54,741 nucleotides of DNA from SHYQ01 sp041674525. GTDB lineage: Bacteria > Chloroflexota > Dehalococcoidia > UBA2979. Location: NCBI GenBank assembly GCA_041674525.1, contig JBAYVN010000007.1, positions 1 through 54,741 on the forward strand. Direction: 5' to 3'. Under the pieces are notes generated by a model. That model saw nothing but the letters and a program-made list of their open reading frames with translations. It searched no databases and had not been told where the DNA came from. How positions within the stretch are numbered: position 1 is the first letter of the stretch; every line of letters begins with the position of its first letter. The position numbers and the translations under genes were made by a program. This document shows positions 1 through 9,030 of this stretch, in pieces.

Positions 1-1020
1 CGCGCCCGTCGAGCTGTTCAGCACCAGGCCCGCGGGCAGTGCGCCCGACACGATCGAGTACGTGTACGGCGCCGTCCCGCCGCTCGCCACCAGCGACGAC
101 GAGTACGCCGTCGCCACCGTCCCCACCGGCGCGGGCGCACTCAGCGACACCGACGACGGAGGCGGACCGCCCGTGATCGTGACGGAGAGCGAGCCGAGGT
201 TGTCGGCGTAGTCGCCGCCGTCGTTGTTCGCGAAGACGAGCAGGCCGGTGCCCGTCAGCACCGTCGGGCCCACGCCCGCGAGCGTCCACGGGCCATCGCC
301 CACGTGCGCCACCAGCGCGTTCGCGTACGCCGAGGGCAGCGGGTAGAAGCCCGTGCCGATCGCCACCGATCCGTCGCCGTCCGTAGTGCATCCCCCGCCG
401 CACGCATCCCACGTGCCCGAGGAGGTGACGGTGACCGAGCCACCGCTCAGCGTGATCCCGCTCGAGAACCAGCCGGTGGAGCCGTGGACGGCCGGGTCGC
501 CCGCGGTGGCGGGGACGGTCACGGTGGTACCCGACGAGGCAGCCGCGATCGTCACGGAGACGGAGCCCGAGTTGTCCCCGTAGTAGCCGCCGTCGTTGTC
601 GGCGAACTGCAGGAGGCCGGTGCCGCTGATGGCGGTCGGACCGGCGCCGATCTGCGTCCACGGGCCGCTCCCCACACGGGCGATCAGCGTGCCCGCAAGG
701 GAGCTGGGGAGCGGCTGGAACCCGGTACCGAACGCGGGAGTCCCGTCCGGTCCGCTCGCACAGCCGGCGTTCGACCCTACGTCGCATGCGGCCCAGGTGC
801 CGGTGGCGGTGACCGTCACGGTCTCGCCGGCAAGCGTCACCCCGCTGTCGAACCACCCGGTCGAGCCACCGACGGCCGGGTCGCCCGCGGTCGCGGGAAC
901 GGACACCGTCACCGGAAGCGCCGCGGCGTGGGCCCTCGGACTCGTCACGAGCACCAGCATCAGGACCGCCAGTGCGACCGTGACGGTCCCCCTGAGGACG
1001 TGCGGAGTGTTGAAATTCAT
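1..1020 (-). CDS. Secreted protein with two tandem LecA (PA-IL)-like lectin domains and a putative-Ig domain (C-terminus beyond window)
   Basis: The reading frame is open from an ATG at 1020 to the left edge (340 residues seen, no stop), so the C-terminus is missing. Residues 1-32 form a signal peptide ending in AHA. Residues about 38-158 and 164-282 are two homologous units of about 120 residues, each starting with a VPATAGDPAV segment and a GWF motif and ending in a D-rich loop (NDGGYYGDNSGS, then NNDGGDYADNLGS). That loop and the following beta strand resemble the calcium/galactose-binding loop of Pseudomonas PA-IL/LecA, in which Asp, Thr and Asn-Asn bind the metal; here the first Asp and the D-N pair are kept. 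From about residue 288 the sequence matches putative-Ig (He_PIG) domains (GTAPYTYSIVSGALPAGL). A GGAG sits 10 nt before the start. The likely role is an extracellular or surface glycan-binding protein. The lectin assignment rests on motif similarity only. Confidence 0.72.
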   Translation of the reverse strand, partial: MNFNTPHVLRGTVTVALAVLMLVLVTSPRAHAAALPVTVSVPATAGDPAVGGSTGWFDSGVTLAGETVTVTATGTWAACDVGSNAGCASGPDGTPAFGTGFQPLPSSLAGTLIARVGSGPWTQIGAGPTAISGTGLLQFADNDGGYYGDNSGSVSVTIAAASSGTTVTVPATAGDPAVHGSTGWFSSGITLSGGSVTVTSSGTWDACGGGCTTDGDGSVAIGTGFYPLPSAYANALVAHVGDGPWTLAGVGPTVLTGTGLLVFANNDGGDYADNLGSLSVTITGGPPPSSVSLSAPAPVGTVATAYSSSLVASGGTAPYTYSIVSGALPAGLVLNSSTGA

Positions 1021-1223
1021 ATGAGCCAGCTCCATGAGGCACGCACGCGCGTGCCGAAGTGGTGCACGGCACCACCTCCACACACAACAGGCTAGAGAAC
1101 GGCCCCGCCGCGTTCCACGAGGCGCGAGGATCGGTACGGTTGAGCTTCGGTAGAGACAACGAGCAGTGTCGAATCTCGGCCGAGCGCCCGTCCAGATTCA
1201 CATGAATTCAGACATTGTTATGT

Positions 1224-2576
1224 CTATTCGATGCGATCACCGCCGGCAGCCGCCGGCGTCCTCCGCACGAACGCGAACGAGAGGACCAGGCCCAGGGCAA
1301 GCGCACCGCCACCGACGAGGATGGCGCTGCGCTCCATGTACCACGCCAGGCCCACCGCCCCCAGCAACCCGGCGAGCGACGGCAGCGGGACGCCGAGGAT
1401 CGCGGGCCGGACCCGGAACGGACGCGCCCGATCGGGCTGCAGGATACGGAGGCGCATCACGGAGGCGTTCACCACCACGAAGAGCGTGAACACCGCGAAG
1501 TTGGTGACCTGCGCAACAAACCCCAGGTCGCCAGTCAGCGCGAACGCGATGGCGACCGCCGTGCCCGCGAGGATCGCGATCCACGGCGTGCCACGCGCCG
1601 GCCACACCCGTCCCATCACGGCGGGCAGCAGCCCCCGCCGAGCCATCCCGTAGACCGCGCGCGCGCCCGTCGCCAGCACCAGGAGGACCGTGTTGAAGGT
1701 GGCGAAGAGCGCGATCAGGGTGATCCCGCTGGCATACCTCGACCCGGCGAGGCGTTCGACGACCACCGCGAGCGGCGCCTCGGAGGCCGCCAGCTCCTCC
1801 CACGGCACCACCGACACCACCACGGAGGCGACCGCCACGTACACCACCGTAGTCACCGCGACCGCGGTCAGGAGGGCCGCCGGGATCGTGCGTGTCGGGT
1901 TCGACACCTCCTCGGAGAGCGTCGCGATCTCCTCGAAGCCCTCGTACGCGAAGAAGACGAGGGCGGCCGCGCCCAGCAGTCCCGCTGTGCCGCCGTGCAC
2001 GGACAGCAGGTCCACGCTGCCCAGGTGCGGCGCGCCCAGGGCGATCACGAACAGCAGCCCGCCGACCTCGATCAGCGCGAAGACACCGGCGAGGCTCACC
2101 GTTTCGACGACGCCGAGCAGGACGATTGCGGCGCACACCAGCAGCACGACGACGGCGATCAGCGTGCGGTCGATGCCGGTCATGGCGGCGAGGTAGCTGC
2201 CGAAGCCCAGCGCGACCGCGGGCGCAGCGACGCCGTTGACGGCGATGTCCATCCATCCCGTGACGAATGCGACCCGGGCGCCGAACGCCTCCTTGGCGTA
2301 CGCCGCCGCCGCCCCGGCCTCCGGGAACATCGAGGTCAGCTCGGCGTAGGAGAGCCCGGTACCCGCGGCGAGCAGCGCCGCGACCACGAACGAGGCCCAC
2401 ACCCCGTCACCGGCGATCCCGGCGGCCTCGCCAATGAGGACGTAGATCCCCGCGCCCAGAACGATCGCCACGCCCGACACGGCGGCGCCGAGAAAGCCCA
2501 CCCGGCGGTGGAGTCCGCCGCCGGCATCCGTGCCTGCGCCCGCGCGCGCGTCCGTCGAGTCGCCCGCCTCGCGCAT
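1224..2576 (-). CDS. APC family amino acid/polyamine permease
   Basis: A 450-residue polytopic membrane protein with about 12 hydrophobic segments. The first helix carries the unwound-helix glycine pattern typical of the amino acid-polyamine-organocation superfamily (GAGIYVLIGEAAG), followed by a SYAELTSMFPEAGAAAAYA-type segment in helices 2-3. The family imports or exchanges amino acids across the cytoplasmic membrane; the substrate cannot be read from the sequence. The ATG at 2576 (MREAGDSTD) is preferred because the first conserved helix follows after about 30 residues and an AGG lies just upstream. A longer frame runs further upstream but would overlap the divergent promoter region and adds only low-complexity Arg/Ala sequence. 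It stands alone, divergent from the MFS gene at 2782. Confidence 0.85.
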   Translation of the reverse strand: MREAGDSTDARAGAGTDAGGGLHRRVGFLGAAVSGVAIVLGAGIYVLIGEAAGIAGDGVWASFVVAALLAAGTGLSYAELTSMFPEAGAAAAYAKEAFGARVAFVTGWMDIAVNGVAAPAVALGFGSYLAAMTGIDRTLIAVVVLLVCAAIVLLGVVETVSLAGVFALIEVGGLLFVIALGAPHLGSVDLLSVHGGTAGLLGAAALVFFAYEGFEEIATLSEEVSNPTRTIPAALLTAVAVTTVVYVAVASVVVSVVPWEELAASEAPLAVVVERLAGSRYASGITLIALFATFNTVLLVLATGARAVYGMARRGLLPAVMGRVWPARGTPWIAILAGTAVAIAFALTGDLGFVAQVTNFAVFTLFVVVNASVMRLRILQPDRARPFRVRPAILGVPLPSLAGLLGAVGLAWYMERSAILVGGGALALGLVLSFAFVRRTPAAAGGDRIE

Positions 2577-2677
2577 GCCTGCACGATACACGTCCGGCGC
2601 GCCGAGAGGCGGAACCGGCGCCGCTGCCGCGCGAGGAAGCCGTCGGCTCGCGAGACGCGCACGTACACGGTCCGCGG

Positions 2678-2708
2678 TTGACCTGGACGCCGGGGCGACG
2701 GATATGAT
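2678..2708 (+). promoter_or_regulatory. Candidate sigma70-type promoter for the MFS gene at 2782
   Basis: TTGACC at 2678-2683 and TATGAT at 2703-2708, separated by 19 bp, lie about 75 bp upstream of the MFS start in the divergent intergenic region. Both hexamers are close to consensus but the spacer is 2 bp longer than optimal, so this is only a candidate. Confidence 0.4.
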
Positions 2709-2781
2709 GCCGCAGGTTCGGCGGGCCGCCGCGGGCGCACACCACAGCGCACACCACAACAGAGCACGAGGCACGCCCCGC

Positions 2782-4029
2782 ATGGCCACCGCCCCCCACT
2801 CACCGAACCTCCCCGCAGCCTCCGGCTTCCCGCTGTCACCCGAGGTCAGGCGGGCGGCGATCCTGACGATCAGCCTGGTCGTCCTCTGTCAGTCAGCCCA
2901 GGGCCTGGTACAGGGAGGGCTCGCCCTCTTCCTTCCCCGCATCCGCCCCGAACTCGACCTGACGTTCACCCAGGGCGGATCGCTCTCCTCCGTCTCCACG
3001 CTGGTCTATGCGTTCATGCAGATCCCCGCCGGGTACCTGGTCGACCGGTTCGGACCGCGGCGACTCTTCTTCATCGGCGCGCTGGGAACGAGCGTGCTGG
3101 CATGCTCCTTCGCGCTCATCCATTCCTATCCGCTGCTGCTGGTGAACCAGGGCGCGGCGGGGTTCTTCCGATCCCTGCTCTTCGCGCCCGGTCTCGTGCT
3201 GATGGCATCGTGGTTCCCGCCCAACCGGCGCGCGACGGCGATGGGCCTGTTCGTCGCCGGCGGATTCACCTCGAACATCGTGTTGAACCTGATCGGACCG
3301 ACGCTGGAGGCGTGGTTCGGCTGGCGCGTCACGTTCCTCATCTTCGCGGCGCTGGGCATCGCCGCCGCGCTGGCATACGGACGGCTGGCGAAGGAGCGTC
3401 CGCGCTCCCCCGGCCGCGCCGCGAGCATGCGCGAGGCGCTGAGCCTCTTCCGCTACCGGGTGATGTGGGTGCTGGGCGGGATGCAGTTCGTGCGGTTCTT
3501 TGTGGCGCTGGGGGTCGGGTTCTGGCTGCCCTCGCTGCTGGTGGCGGACAAGGGCTTCTCGCTGCACACCACGGGTCAGCTGATCGCCCTGAGTGCGGCG
3601 CTCACCGTGCCGTCCAACTTCCTCGGCGGGTACATCTCGGACCGCCTGCACAATCCGCTGGGCGTGATCGCGTTCTCGATGGCGGCGCTCGCAGCGAGCA
3701 GCGTGCTGATCGTGCTGGCGCCCAGCACCGTCATGCTGATCGCGGCCATGTGCGTGAACGCGGTCTTCGTGCAGTTCTACTTCGGCCCACTGTTCGCGGT
3801 CCCGATCGATCTGCTGGGCGCGCGGCGGGCGGGGATTTCCAGCGGGTTCTCCAACCTGTTTGCCAACCTCGGCGGGTTCGCCTCCACCGTGGGGCTCGGC
3901 GCGGTGAAGGACGCCACCGGGTCGTTCGCCGCCGGATTCTTCGCGATCGCTGCCTGCTGCATGATCGGCATCGGGTTCACCGCGTACCTGGCGATGATCC
4001 AGCGCCACTGGACGCCGCCCGAGGACTGA
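2782..4029 (+). CDS. Major facilitator superfamily transporter
   Basis: A 415-residue protein with about 12 predicted membrane helices. After helix 2 there is a typical MFS signature loop (GYLVDRFGPRRLF, about residues 75-87), and the pseudo-symmetric loop in the second half reads GGYISDRLHNPLG. The ATG at 2782 (MATAPHSP) is chosen because it precedes the first helix by about 25 residues; the upstream extension is low-complexity and crosses the promoter. The family moves small solutes by proton-coupled symport or antiport; nothing fixes the substrate here. It is followed after about 120 bp by the TSUP gene on the same strand, which may be a separate unit. Confidence 0.85.
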   Translation: MATAPHSPNLPAASGFPLSPEVRRAAILTISLVVLCQSAQGLVQGGLALFLPRIRPELDLTFTQGGSLSSVSTLVYAFMQIPAGYLVDRFGPRRLFFIGALGTSVLACSFALIHSYPLLLVNQGAAGFFRSLLFAPGLVLMASWFPPNRRATAMGLFVAGGFTSNIVLNLIGPTLEAWFGWRVTFLIFAALGIAAALAYGRLAKERPRSPGRAASMREALSLFRYRVMWVLGGMQFVRFFVALGVGFWLPSLLVADKGFSLHTTGQLIALSAALTVPSNFLGGYISDRLHNPLGVIAFSMAALAASSVLIVLAPSTVMLIAAMCVNAVFVQFYFGPLFAVPIDLLGARRAGISSGFSNLFANLGGFASTVGLGAVKDATGSFAAGFFAIAACCMIGIGFTAYLAMIQRHWTPPED

Positions 4030-4148
4030 TCCGGCTGGGGCCGGCCGGACTCGCGAGGCGGCGGCTGGCCACTCGGGCGCTGGCGGCGCCGATTGGGCGT
4101 GTCGCTCAGGCCCCGCGGGCCATACGCTCGCCACGGAGGTGTCCTCGC

Positions 4149-4877
4149 GTGGAACTGCTGATAGTCTTCCTCGTCGCCGCGTTCGCCGCGCTCATGCAGG
4201 CCGCGGTCGGCTTCGGCTTCGCCGTGGTGTTCACCCCCCTGCTCTCGCTGGCGATGGGCGCGCGCGACGCCATCGCGCTGTCGCTGATCCTGAGCATGAG
4301 CCTGTCGCTAGTCGTGTACTTCGGCGACCGGCCGCGGGCCCCCCTGCGTAGCGTGCTGCCGATGTTCCTCGCGGCGACCGTGGTGACGCCGCTGGGCGTC
4401 TACGTGCTCGCGGTCGCCGAGGATCACGTGCTGCGCATCGCGATCGGTGTCGCCGTGCTCGCTTCGGTCGTCGGGACGGTGGTCAGTCCCCACCCGGTTG
4501 GGGAGCGGCGCCAAAACCTGCCGGCCGTCCTCGGCGTGGGCGTGCTCTCTGGGCTCCTGCGCGGCGCGACAGGGATGGGCGGCCCGCCCGTGGTACTGTA
4601 CGAGCACTGGCGCGGCGCGCCGATGGCGGACATCCGCCGCCGCCTGCTGGCGTTCTTCGCGATGACCGGAGTGACCGGGACGCTGCTGGCCGCCGGGAGC
4701 GGCATCTTCACGCTCGACATGGTCGCGCACTCCGCGGCGGGCCTGCCCGCGGTGGCGATCGCCCTGTACGGCGGCCGCTTCATCCGCCCGCGGCTCACGC
4801 CCTTCTGGTTCCGCGTGCTCTCCATGGGACTGCTCGTCTTCATGAGCGCCGTCTCGATCGTCGGCGCGCTCCGCTAG
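4149..4877 (+). CDS. TSUP (TauE/SafE) family membrane transporter
   Basis: A 242-residue, all-helical membrane protein of the sulfite exporter TauE/SafE family. It opens with FAALMQAAVGFGFAVVFTPL and has a second-half repeat (GLLRGATGMGGPPVVLY); the paired G-x-G-F-G and G-x-x-G-GPP motifs in the two halves are characteristic of TSUP. The GTG start at 4149 has a strong GGAGGT Shine-Dalgarno at 4135-4140 with 8-nt spacing, which decides the start over any upstream codon. TSUP members carry sulfite, sulfoacetate or other organosulfur anions; the substrate here is unknown. The gene ends against a GC-rich hairpin that separates it from the convergent helicase gene. Confidence 0.85.
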   Translation: MELLIVFLVAAFAALMQAAVGFGFAVVFTPLLSLAMGARDAIALSLILSMSLSLVVYFGDRPRAPLRSVLPMFLAATVVTPLGVYVLAVAEDHVLRIAIGVAVLASVVGTVVSPHPVGERRQNLPAVLGVGVLSGLLRGATGMGGPPVVLYEHWRGAPMADIRRRLLAFFAMTGVTGTLLAAGSGIFTLDMVAHSAAGLPAVAIALYGGRFIRPRLTPFWFRVLSMGLLVFMSAVSIVGALR

Positions 4878-4910
4878 CCGGGCACGGCACACGCTCCCTC
4901 CACCACGCGA

Positions 4911-4936
4911 CAACGCCGCCCCGGGGGGCGGCGTTG
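4911..4936. terminator. Hairpin between convergent TSUP and helicase genes
   Basis: CAACGCCGCC at 4911-4920 pairs perfectly with GGCGGCGTTG at 4927-4936, and C4921-G4926 closes a 4-nt loop (11 bp in all). It sits in the 110-bp gap between two convergent genes and could stop transcription from either side, although there is no clear T-tract. Confidence 0.55.
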
Positions 4937-4987
4937 CGGTGTGGCACTGGTGCCCGGGGTGCGGCTCAGCGCAGCGGGGGCCGAGGG

Positions 4988-6457
4988 CTAGCGGCGGCGG
5001 CGCGAGAACGCGATCGCGGGCTCGGAGCGCTCGCCGGCGCGGACCGCCGGGCGTGCGGCGCCTTCGTGGTCACCATGGCGTACCGCGCGGACCGCGCCGC
5101 GGGACGCCGGACGCCCCGGGGCGCTGCGTGGGGCACGGTCACGAGGCCCCCGGCCGCGGGGCTCGCCGCCCCGCTGCGCCGGCCATCCGACGCCCGCGGG
5201 CGCTTCCCACGCCGACAGGTCCAGCAGGCGACTGTCATCGGGGCGCATCGGCACGATCGCCAGGTCGAGGCCCGCGTCGCGCTGGATGGCAGCGATGTCG
5301 CGCATCTGCTCCGGGAGCACGAGCGTCACCACGAGGCCGTCTTCGCCGGCGCGCGCGGTGCGGCCCGAGCGGTGCAGGTACGTCTTGTGATCCTCGGGCG
5401 GATCGAAGTGGATCACGACGTCGATGCCGTCGACGTGGAGCCCGCGGGCCGCGACGTTGGTCGCGACCAGGACGGGCGTCTGCCCGGCGGAGAAGGCCGC
5501 CAGCGCGCGCTCCCGCTTCGCCTGTGACAGGCGGCCGTGGATCGCGGCGGTGCGCAGGCCCTCGTCCGCGAGCTGACGCGCCACGCGGTCCGCGCCGTGC
5601 GTCGTGCGCACGAAGACGAGCGCTCGCGATGCACCCGCGCAGACCCGCGCGGCCACCGCGAGGCGATCCTCGGCGCTCACGCCGATGAAGCGCTGCTCCA
5701 GGCTGTCCACCGTCTGCGTCTCCGACTCGACCTCGTAGCGGATGGGGTCGTGCTGGTAGTTGCGGACGAGTTGCCCGACGGCGCCGTCCAGCGTCGCCGA
5801 GAACAGCAGGGTCTGCGGCGTTCCCTCGATCTGCTTCAGGATGCGCTCGACCTGCGGCATGAAGCCCATGTCGGCCATCTGGTCAGCCTCGTCCAGGACC
5901 ACGACCTTCACGTCGGCGACGCTCATCTCGCCGCGCTCCAGCAGGTCATTGAGGCGCCCGGGGGTCGCGATCACGATGTCGACGCCCTGGCGCAGCGCGT
6001 TGATCTGCCGCGACATGGACACGCCGCCGTAAATCGCGGCGATCCACAGGCCGCGCGCCTCGGCGAGCGGAGCGATCTCGGCCGCGACCTGGTTCGCCAG
6101 CTCGCGCGTGGGCACGAGGACGATGGACTCCGGGCGCCGACGTCGGGAGGTGCGGGTACGCTCCACCAGCGGCAGGCCGAAGGCGAGCGTCTTCCCGGAG
6201 CCGGTCTTCGCCTTGCCGCTGACGTCGCGGCCTGCGAGGGCGTCCGGGATAGTCAGCACCTGCACCGGGAACGGGGCGGTGATGCCGCGTTCGGCCAGGG
6301 CGTCCACCAGGTCGCGAGCGACGCCGAGGTCCTCGAACGTGACGGCGGCATCAGCGACGGCGAGCGCCGGCGGGGCGGCGGTATGAACGGCAGGGTGGGA
6401 CGCGGCTGCCTCGACGGTGGCCGAGGGGGTCGCGCGCATACGGGAAAAGAACGGCAA
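4988..6457 (-). CDS. DEAD-box ATP-dependent RNA helicase
   Basis: A 489-residue cytoplasmic RNA helicase with all core motifs in order: Q motif (F41 and Q66), Walker A AKTGSGKT (83-90), PTRELA (116-121), TPGR (165-168), DEAD (189-192), SAT (220-222), and in the second RecA domain HGRL, NVAARG and HRSGRTAR (362-369). The C-terminal tail (about 430-489) is Arg/Gly/Pro-rich, as in RhlE/CsdA-type helicases that bind structured RNA through such tails. The TTG at 6457 is preceded by GGAG at suitable distance; an ATG six codons downstream (6439) has no ribosome-binding site. It probably acts in ribosome assembly or RNA turnover. The 310 bp upstream hold no gene and could supply a long 5' leader, as known for cold-shock helicase genes; that is inference. 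Confidence 0.93.
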   Translation of the reverse strand: MPFFSRMRATPSATVEAAASHPAVHTAAPPALAVADAAVTFEDLGVARDLVDALAERGITAPFPVQVLTIPDALAGRDVSGKAKTGSGKTLAFGLPLVERTRTSRRRRPESIVLVPTRELANQVAAEIAPLAEARGLWIAAIYGGVSMSRQINALRQGVDIVIATPGRLNDLLERGEMSVADVKVVVLDEADQMADMGFMPQVERILKQIEGTPQTLLFSATLDGAVGQLVRNYQHDPIRYEVESETQTVDSLEQRFIGVSAEDRLAVAARVCAGASRALVFVRTTHGADRVARQLADEGLRTAAIHGRLSQAKRERALAAFSAGQTPVLVATNVAARGLHVDGIDVVIHFDPPEDHKTYLHRSGRTARAGEDGLVVTLVLPEQMRDIAAIQRDAGLDLAIVPMRPDDSRLLDLSAWEAPAGVGWPAQRGGEPRGRGPRDRAPRSAPGRPASRGAVRAVRHGDHEGAARPAVRAGERSEPAIAFSRRRR

Positions 6458-6767
6458 GCGTGGGTCTCCGAGTCGGAATGCGCCGGGCCGGCTGAGCGCC
6501 GGCAGGCTGAATGATTGCCGCGGAGGAATGTGAAACGGGCGCGCCGCTGGTCATCGACCGGGAGCAGCGCTGCTCAGTACCGTCCACGTCGTGTTGGATC
6601 ACCAGCAGTCGCTGGCGCCGCCGGGCTCCGGGCTCGCAGGCGGTGTGCGTTGGGCGGCCGACAGGCGAGGCATCGCTTCGTGCGACGGTCCTCGAGGCCG
6701 TGCATCCACCGTAGCACGCGATCGGGCATGCGGCGAACCGGGACAACCCCGAGGGTTCCCGGCGGAC
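6458..6767. other. Intergenic region without a supported gene
   Basis: The 310 bp lie upstream of the helicase and downstream of the acyltransferase, both on the minus strand. I see no coding region with a credible start and composition. It contains a small hairpin near the helicase start (GCCGGC at 6487-6492 and 6498-6503, loop of 5) and a larger hairpin next to the acyltransferase stop, listed separately. Confidence 0.6.
6738..6762 (-). terminator. Candidate hairpin terminator of the acyltransferase gene
   Basis: CCGGGA (6738-6743) and ACCC (6746-6749) pair with GGGTTCCCGG (6753-6762), leaving a 2-nt bulge and a 3-nt loop. It begins 6 nt beyond the acyltransferase stop codon. No T-run follows on the minus strand, so it is a candidate only. 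Confidence 0.4.
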
Positions 6768-8738
6768 TCATGGCCCGTCCGCACCTCGGACGATCAGGGC
6801 CACGTAGGAGTCCACGCCGGGCTGGCGGAGGTGCATGTCGTCCCAGAACAGATCGGCGCGCGCGTTGCTCGCGGCGTGCCACGCGGCGAGGCGCGCGTTC
6901 GGGTGCCGCGCGACCGCATCCGCGAGCATCGTGTTGTTCGGCGCCTCCCACGGCTGCGGCACGTGCAGGTCGACGATCACGACCCGCCGGACGCCGGAGA
7001 GGGTCTGCATCAGCTCGTCCATCTGCGGCCGGGTGATCGGGCCGTTGTTGCCGACCTGGACGATGACGGTGGACGGCAGCCGGTCGGCCGCCCGCCGCTC
7101 GCGCAGGATGCGCAACGTGGTCGCGACATCGCGCCCGATCGCGGCATCCACCTCGATCGTCCCGAAGGCCTGCGCGAGGCCGCTGGCGGCGCCGAGCATG
7201 ACGGAATCGCCGATCGCGAGGAACGGGCCACCGGGAGGTTCGGCCGGCAGCGCCGTTGGCTCGGGGATCAGCATCGGGCTGGTGGCGGGCTCAACGGTGC
7301 CCTCGGGCGCGGCGCCGGGGGTGGTCGAGGACGCCGGCGCCGGCGAGACGGTGGCGGTGACCACGGCGCTGAGGCTGCGCACCGTGAGCCCCGCCGTTGG
7401 CGTGCGCACCGGGACGGCCGACCGCGAGACCGCCTCCGCCGCGGACCCACCGACGGCGTCGCGCGGGACCACCCAGGAGGGAGCGCTGGTGGCGGGATCG
7501 GCGGGGGCGGGCGCGGTGAGCACACCGCTGATCTGCGCCACGGCGAGGTACGAGGGCGGCGTCGGTGCGGGGGCGAGCGCGGCGCCCGCGATCACCGCGG
7601 CCAGGGCGCAACTCGCCGCGCCGCCGATGGCCCACCGGGTGTCCGGCCGCAGCCGCCGGAACTCGTCGAGGGCGTTCCGGATGCCGCCACTGCGGATCGG
7701 CGTCTCGACGTACCGGTACGAGAGGTCCGCCACGAGGATGGTCGCCGCGGCGGCGACCGCCGCGAGCACGGCCGGGGGGACGTCGAGCCGCGCGACGCCG
7801 GCAAGCGCCAGCATCGGCGGGTGCCAGAGGTAGATGCTGTACGAGCGCACCCCGATCCAGCGGAACGGATGGCTGCCGAGGCATCGCGCGAATCGCCCCG
7901 GCACTGCCGCCGACATGATCAGCGCCACGCTGAGCAGGGCAGCGATCACGAATCCGCCCTGGTACAGGAGCGGTCGCCACTCGGCGAGCCATGCGAACAG
8001 GAACGCCATCGCGATCAGCGCGGCGAGCCCGGTGCCGTCGGCCGCAAGGGTGAAGCGGCGCCCCTCGCGCGCACGCCACGCGGGCTCCAGGAACGCCAGC
8101 GCGGCGCCCAGAAGCAGGCCCACCGCGTGGGTGTCCGTGCCGTAGTACAGCCGGGAGGCCCCGGCGCCATCCGCGTAGAGCGCCGCCATCAGTCCGGCCG
8201 AGGCGAGCCCCAGCAGCGCCGTGGCTGCGAGCACCACCCGCCGGGGCGCGATACGCAGCGCCAGCAGCAGCACCGGCGGCCAGATCAGGTAGAACTGCTC
8301 CTCCACGGCCAGCGACCAGAGGTGCTGGAGCATCTGTGGCCGGCCCACGGTCTCGAAGTACGGCTGCTCGCTGAGCACGAGGTACCAGTTCGTCACGTAC
8401 CCGACCGCCGCCACCGCCACCCAGCGCAGCGATCGCACGTCGTCCGGGAAGAAGGCCTGCGCGGCGGCGATGAGGACGAAGATGAACACCAGCGCGGCGG
8501 GCAGGAGGCGGCGCGCGCGGCGAAGCCAGAAGCGGCGCAGGTCCACGCGACCGAACGCCTCGTGCTCTGCGAGGAGCCCGCGCGTGATCAGGAAGCCGCT
8601 GATCGCAAAGAAGAGGTCGACGCCGAGGAAGCCGCCGGGGAGCCACGCGGTGTGCGCGTGGTACACGAAGACGGCGGCGATCGCGAGGGCGCGAAGGCCG
8701 TCGACGGCAGGAAGATATACGGTGGCGCGCCGCGTAAT
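6768..8738 (-). CDS. OafA/YrhL-type membrane acyltransferase with C-terminal SGNH domain
   Basis: An acyltransferase-3 membrane domain (about the first 350 residues, ten helices) is followed by a Thr/Pro/Ala-rich linker and a C-terminal SGNH hydrolase-like domain beginning at GDSVML (about residue 507) and ending with the Asp-His pair in DDMH. The first helices carry VYHAH, FFAISGFLITRG and RRARRLLP motifs typical of O-acetyltransferases acting on cell-surface glycans, with the SGNH domain outside the membrane finishing acyl transfer. The start is uncertain. No ATG, GTG or TTG lies in frame between a GTG inside the divergent neighbour (near 9042) and the first helix. I set it at an ATT codon (8738) preceded by GGGGG; a non-standard start or a local frameshift are both possible. 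With this start the protein has 656 residues, usual for the family. Confidence 0.85.
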   Translation of the reverse strand: MTRRATVYLPAVDGLRALAIAAVFVYHAHTAWLPGGFLGVDLFFAISGFLITRGLLAEHEAFGRVDLRRFWLRRARRLLPAALVFIFVLIAAAQAFFPDDVRSLRWVAVAAVGYVTNWYLVLSEQPYFETVGRPQMLQHLWSLAVEEQFYLIWPPVLLLALRIAPRRVVLAATALLGLASAGLMAALYADGAGASRLYYGTDTHAVGLLLGAALAFLEPAWRAREGRRFTLAADGTGLAALIAMAFLFAWLAEWRPLLYQGGFVIAALLSVALIMSAAVPGRFARCLGSHPFRWIGVRSYSIYLWHPPMLALAGVARLDVPPAVLAAVAAAATILVADLSYRYVETPIRSGGIRNALDEFRRLRPDTRWAIGGAASCALAAVIAGAALAPAPTPPSYLAVAQISGVLTAPAPADPATSAPSWVVPRDAVGGSAAEAVSRSAVPVRTPTAGLTVRSLSAVVTATVSPAPASSTTPGAAPEGTVEPATSPMLIPEPTALPAEPPGGPFLAIGDSVMLGAASGLAQAFGTIEVDAAIGRDVATTLRILRERRAADRLPSTVIVQVGNNGPITRPQMDELMQTLSGVRRVVIVDLHVPQPWEAPNNTMLADAVARHPNARLAAWHAASNARADLFWDDMHLRQPGVDSYVALIVRGADGP

Positions 8739-8789
8739 GAGGCCCCCGTCGAATCCCCGCCACCCGCTTACACACCCTAACTGAATGTG

Positions 8790-8815
8790 CCCCGCAGCGC
8801 GAGATGCCTGCGGGG
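8790..8815. repeat. Inverted repeat in the divergent acyltransferase/MBL region
   Basis: CCCCGCAG at 8790-8797 and CTGCGGGG at 8808-8815 form a perfect 8-bp stem with a 10-nt loop, followed by AAAAT. It has no T-tract for either strand. It may be an operator or a leader structure; function is not evident. Confidence 0.4.
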
Positions 8816-9030
8816 AAAATCGCCCCGCGATCGCACCGATTTCCTCGTATCTGCCTCGCGCCAGCGTTCGGGATGCCGCACGCCCCGATGCTTCCGCGGG
8901 AGACTGCCGCGCGGTGCAGCGTGCACGCCGCGGCGTGCGGACATCCGGTATGCTCCGCGCGCTACCCTCGATGTGGGAGCGCCCTGCCGGGCACGACGCC
9001 CGCAGGCTCGTGGAGAGCCGAGGTCCGCCG

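Noticed and set aside
1210..1225. AGACAT/ATGTCT hairpin at the end of the APC permease gene
   Set aside because: Only six AT-rich pairs around a 4-nt loop, overlapping the stop codon; too weak to call a terminator.
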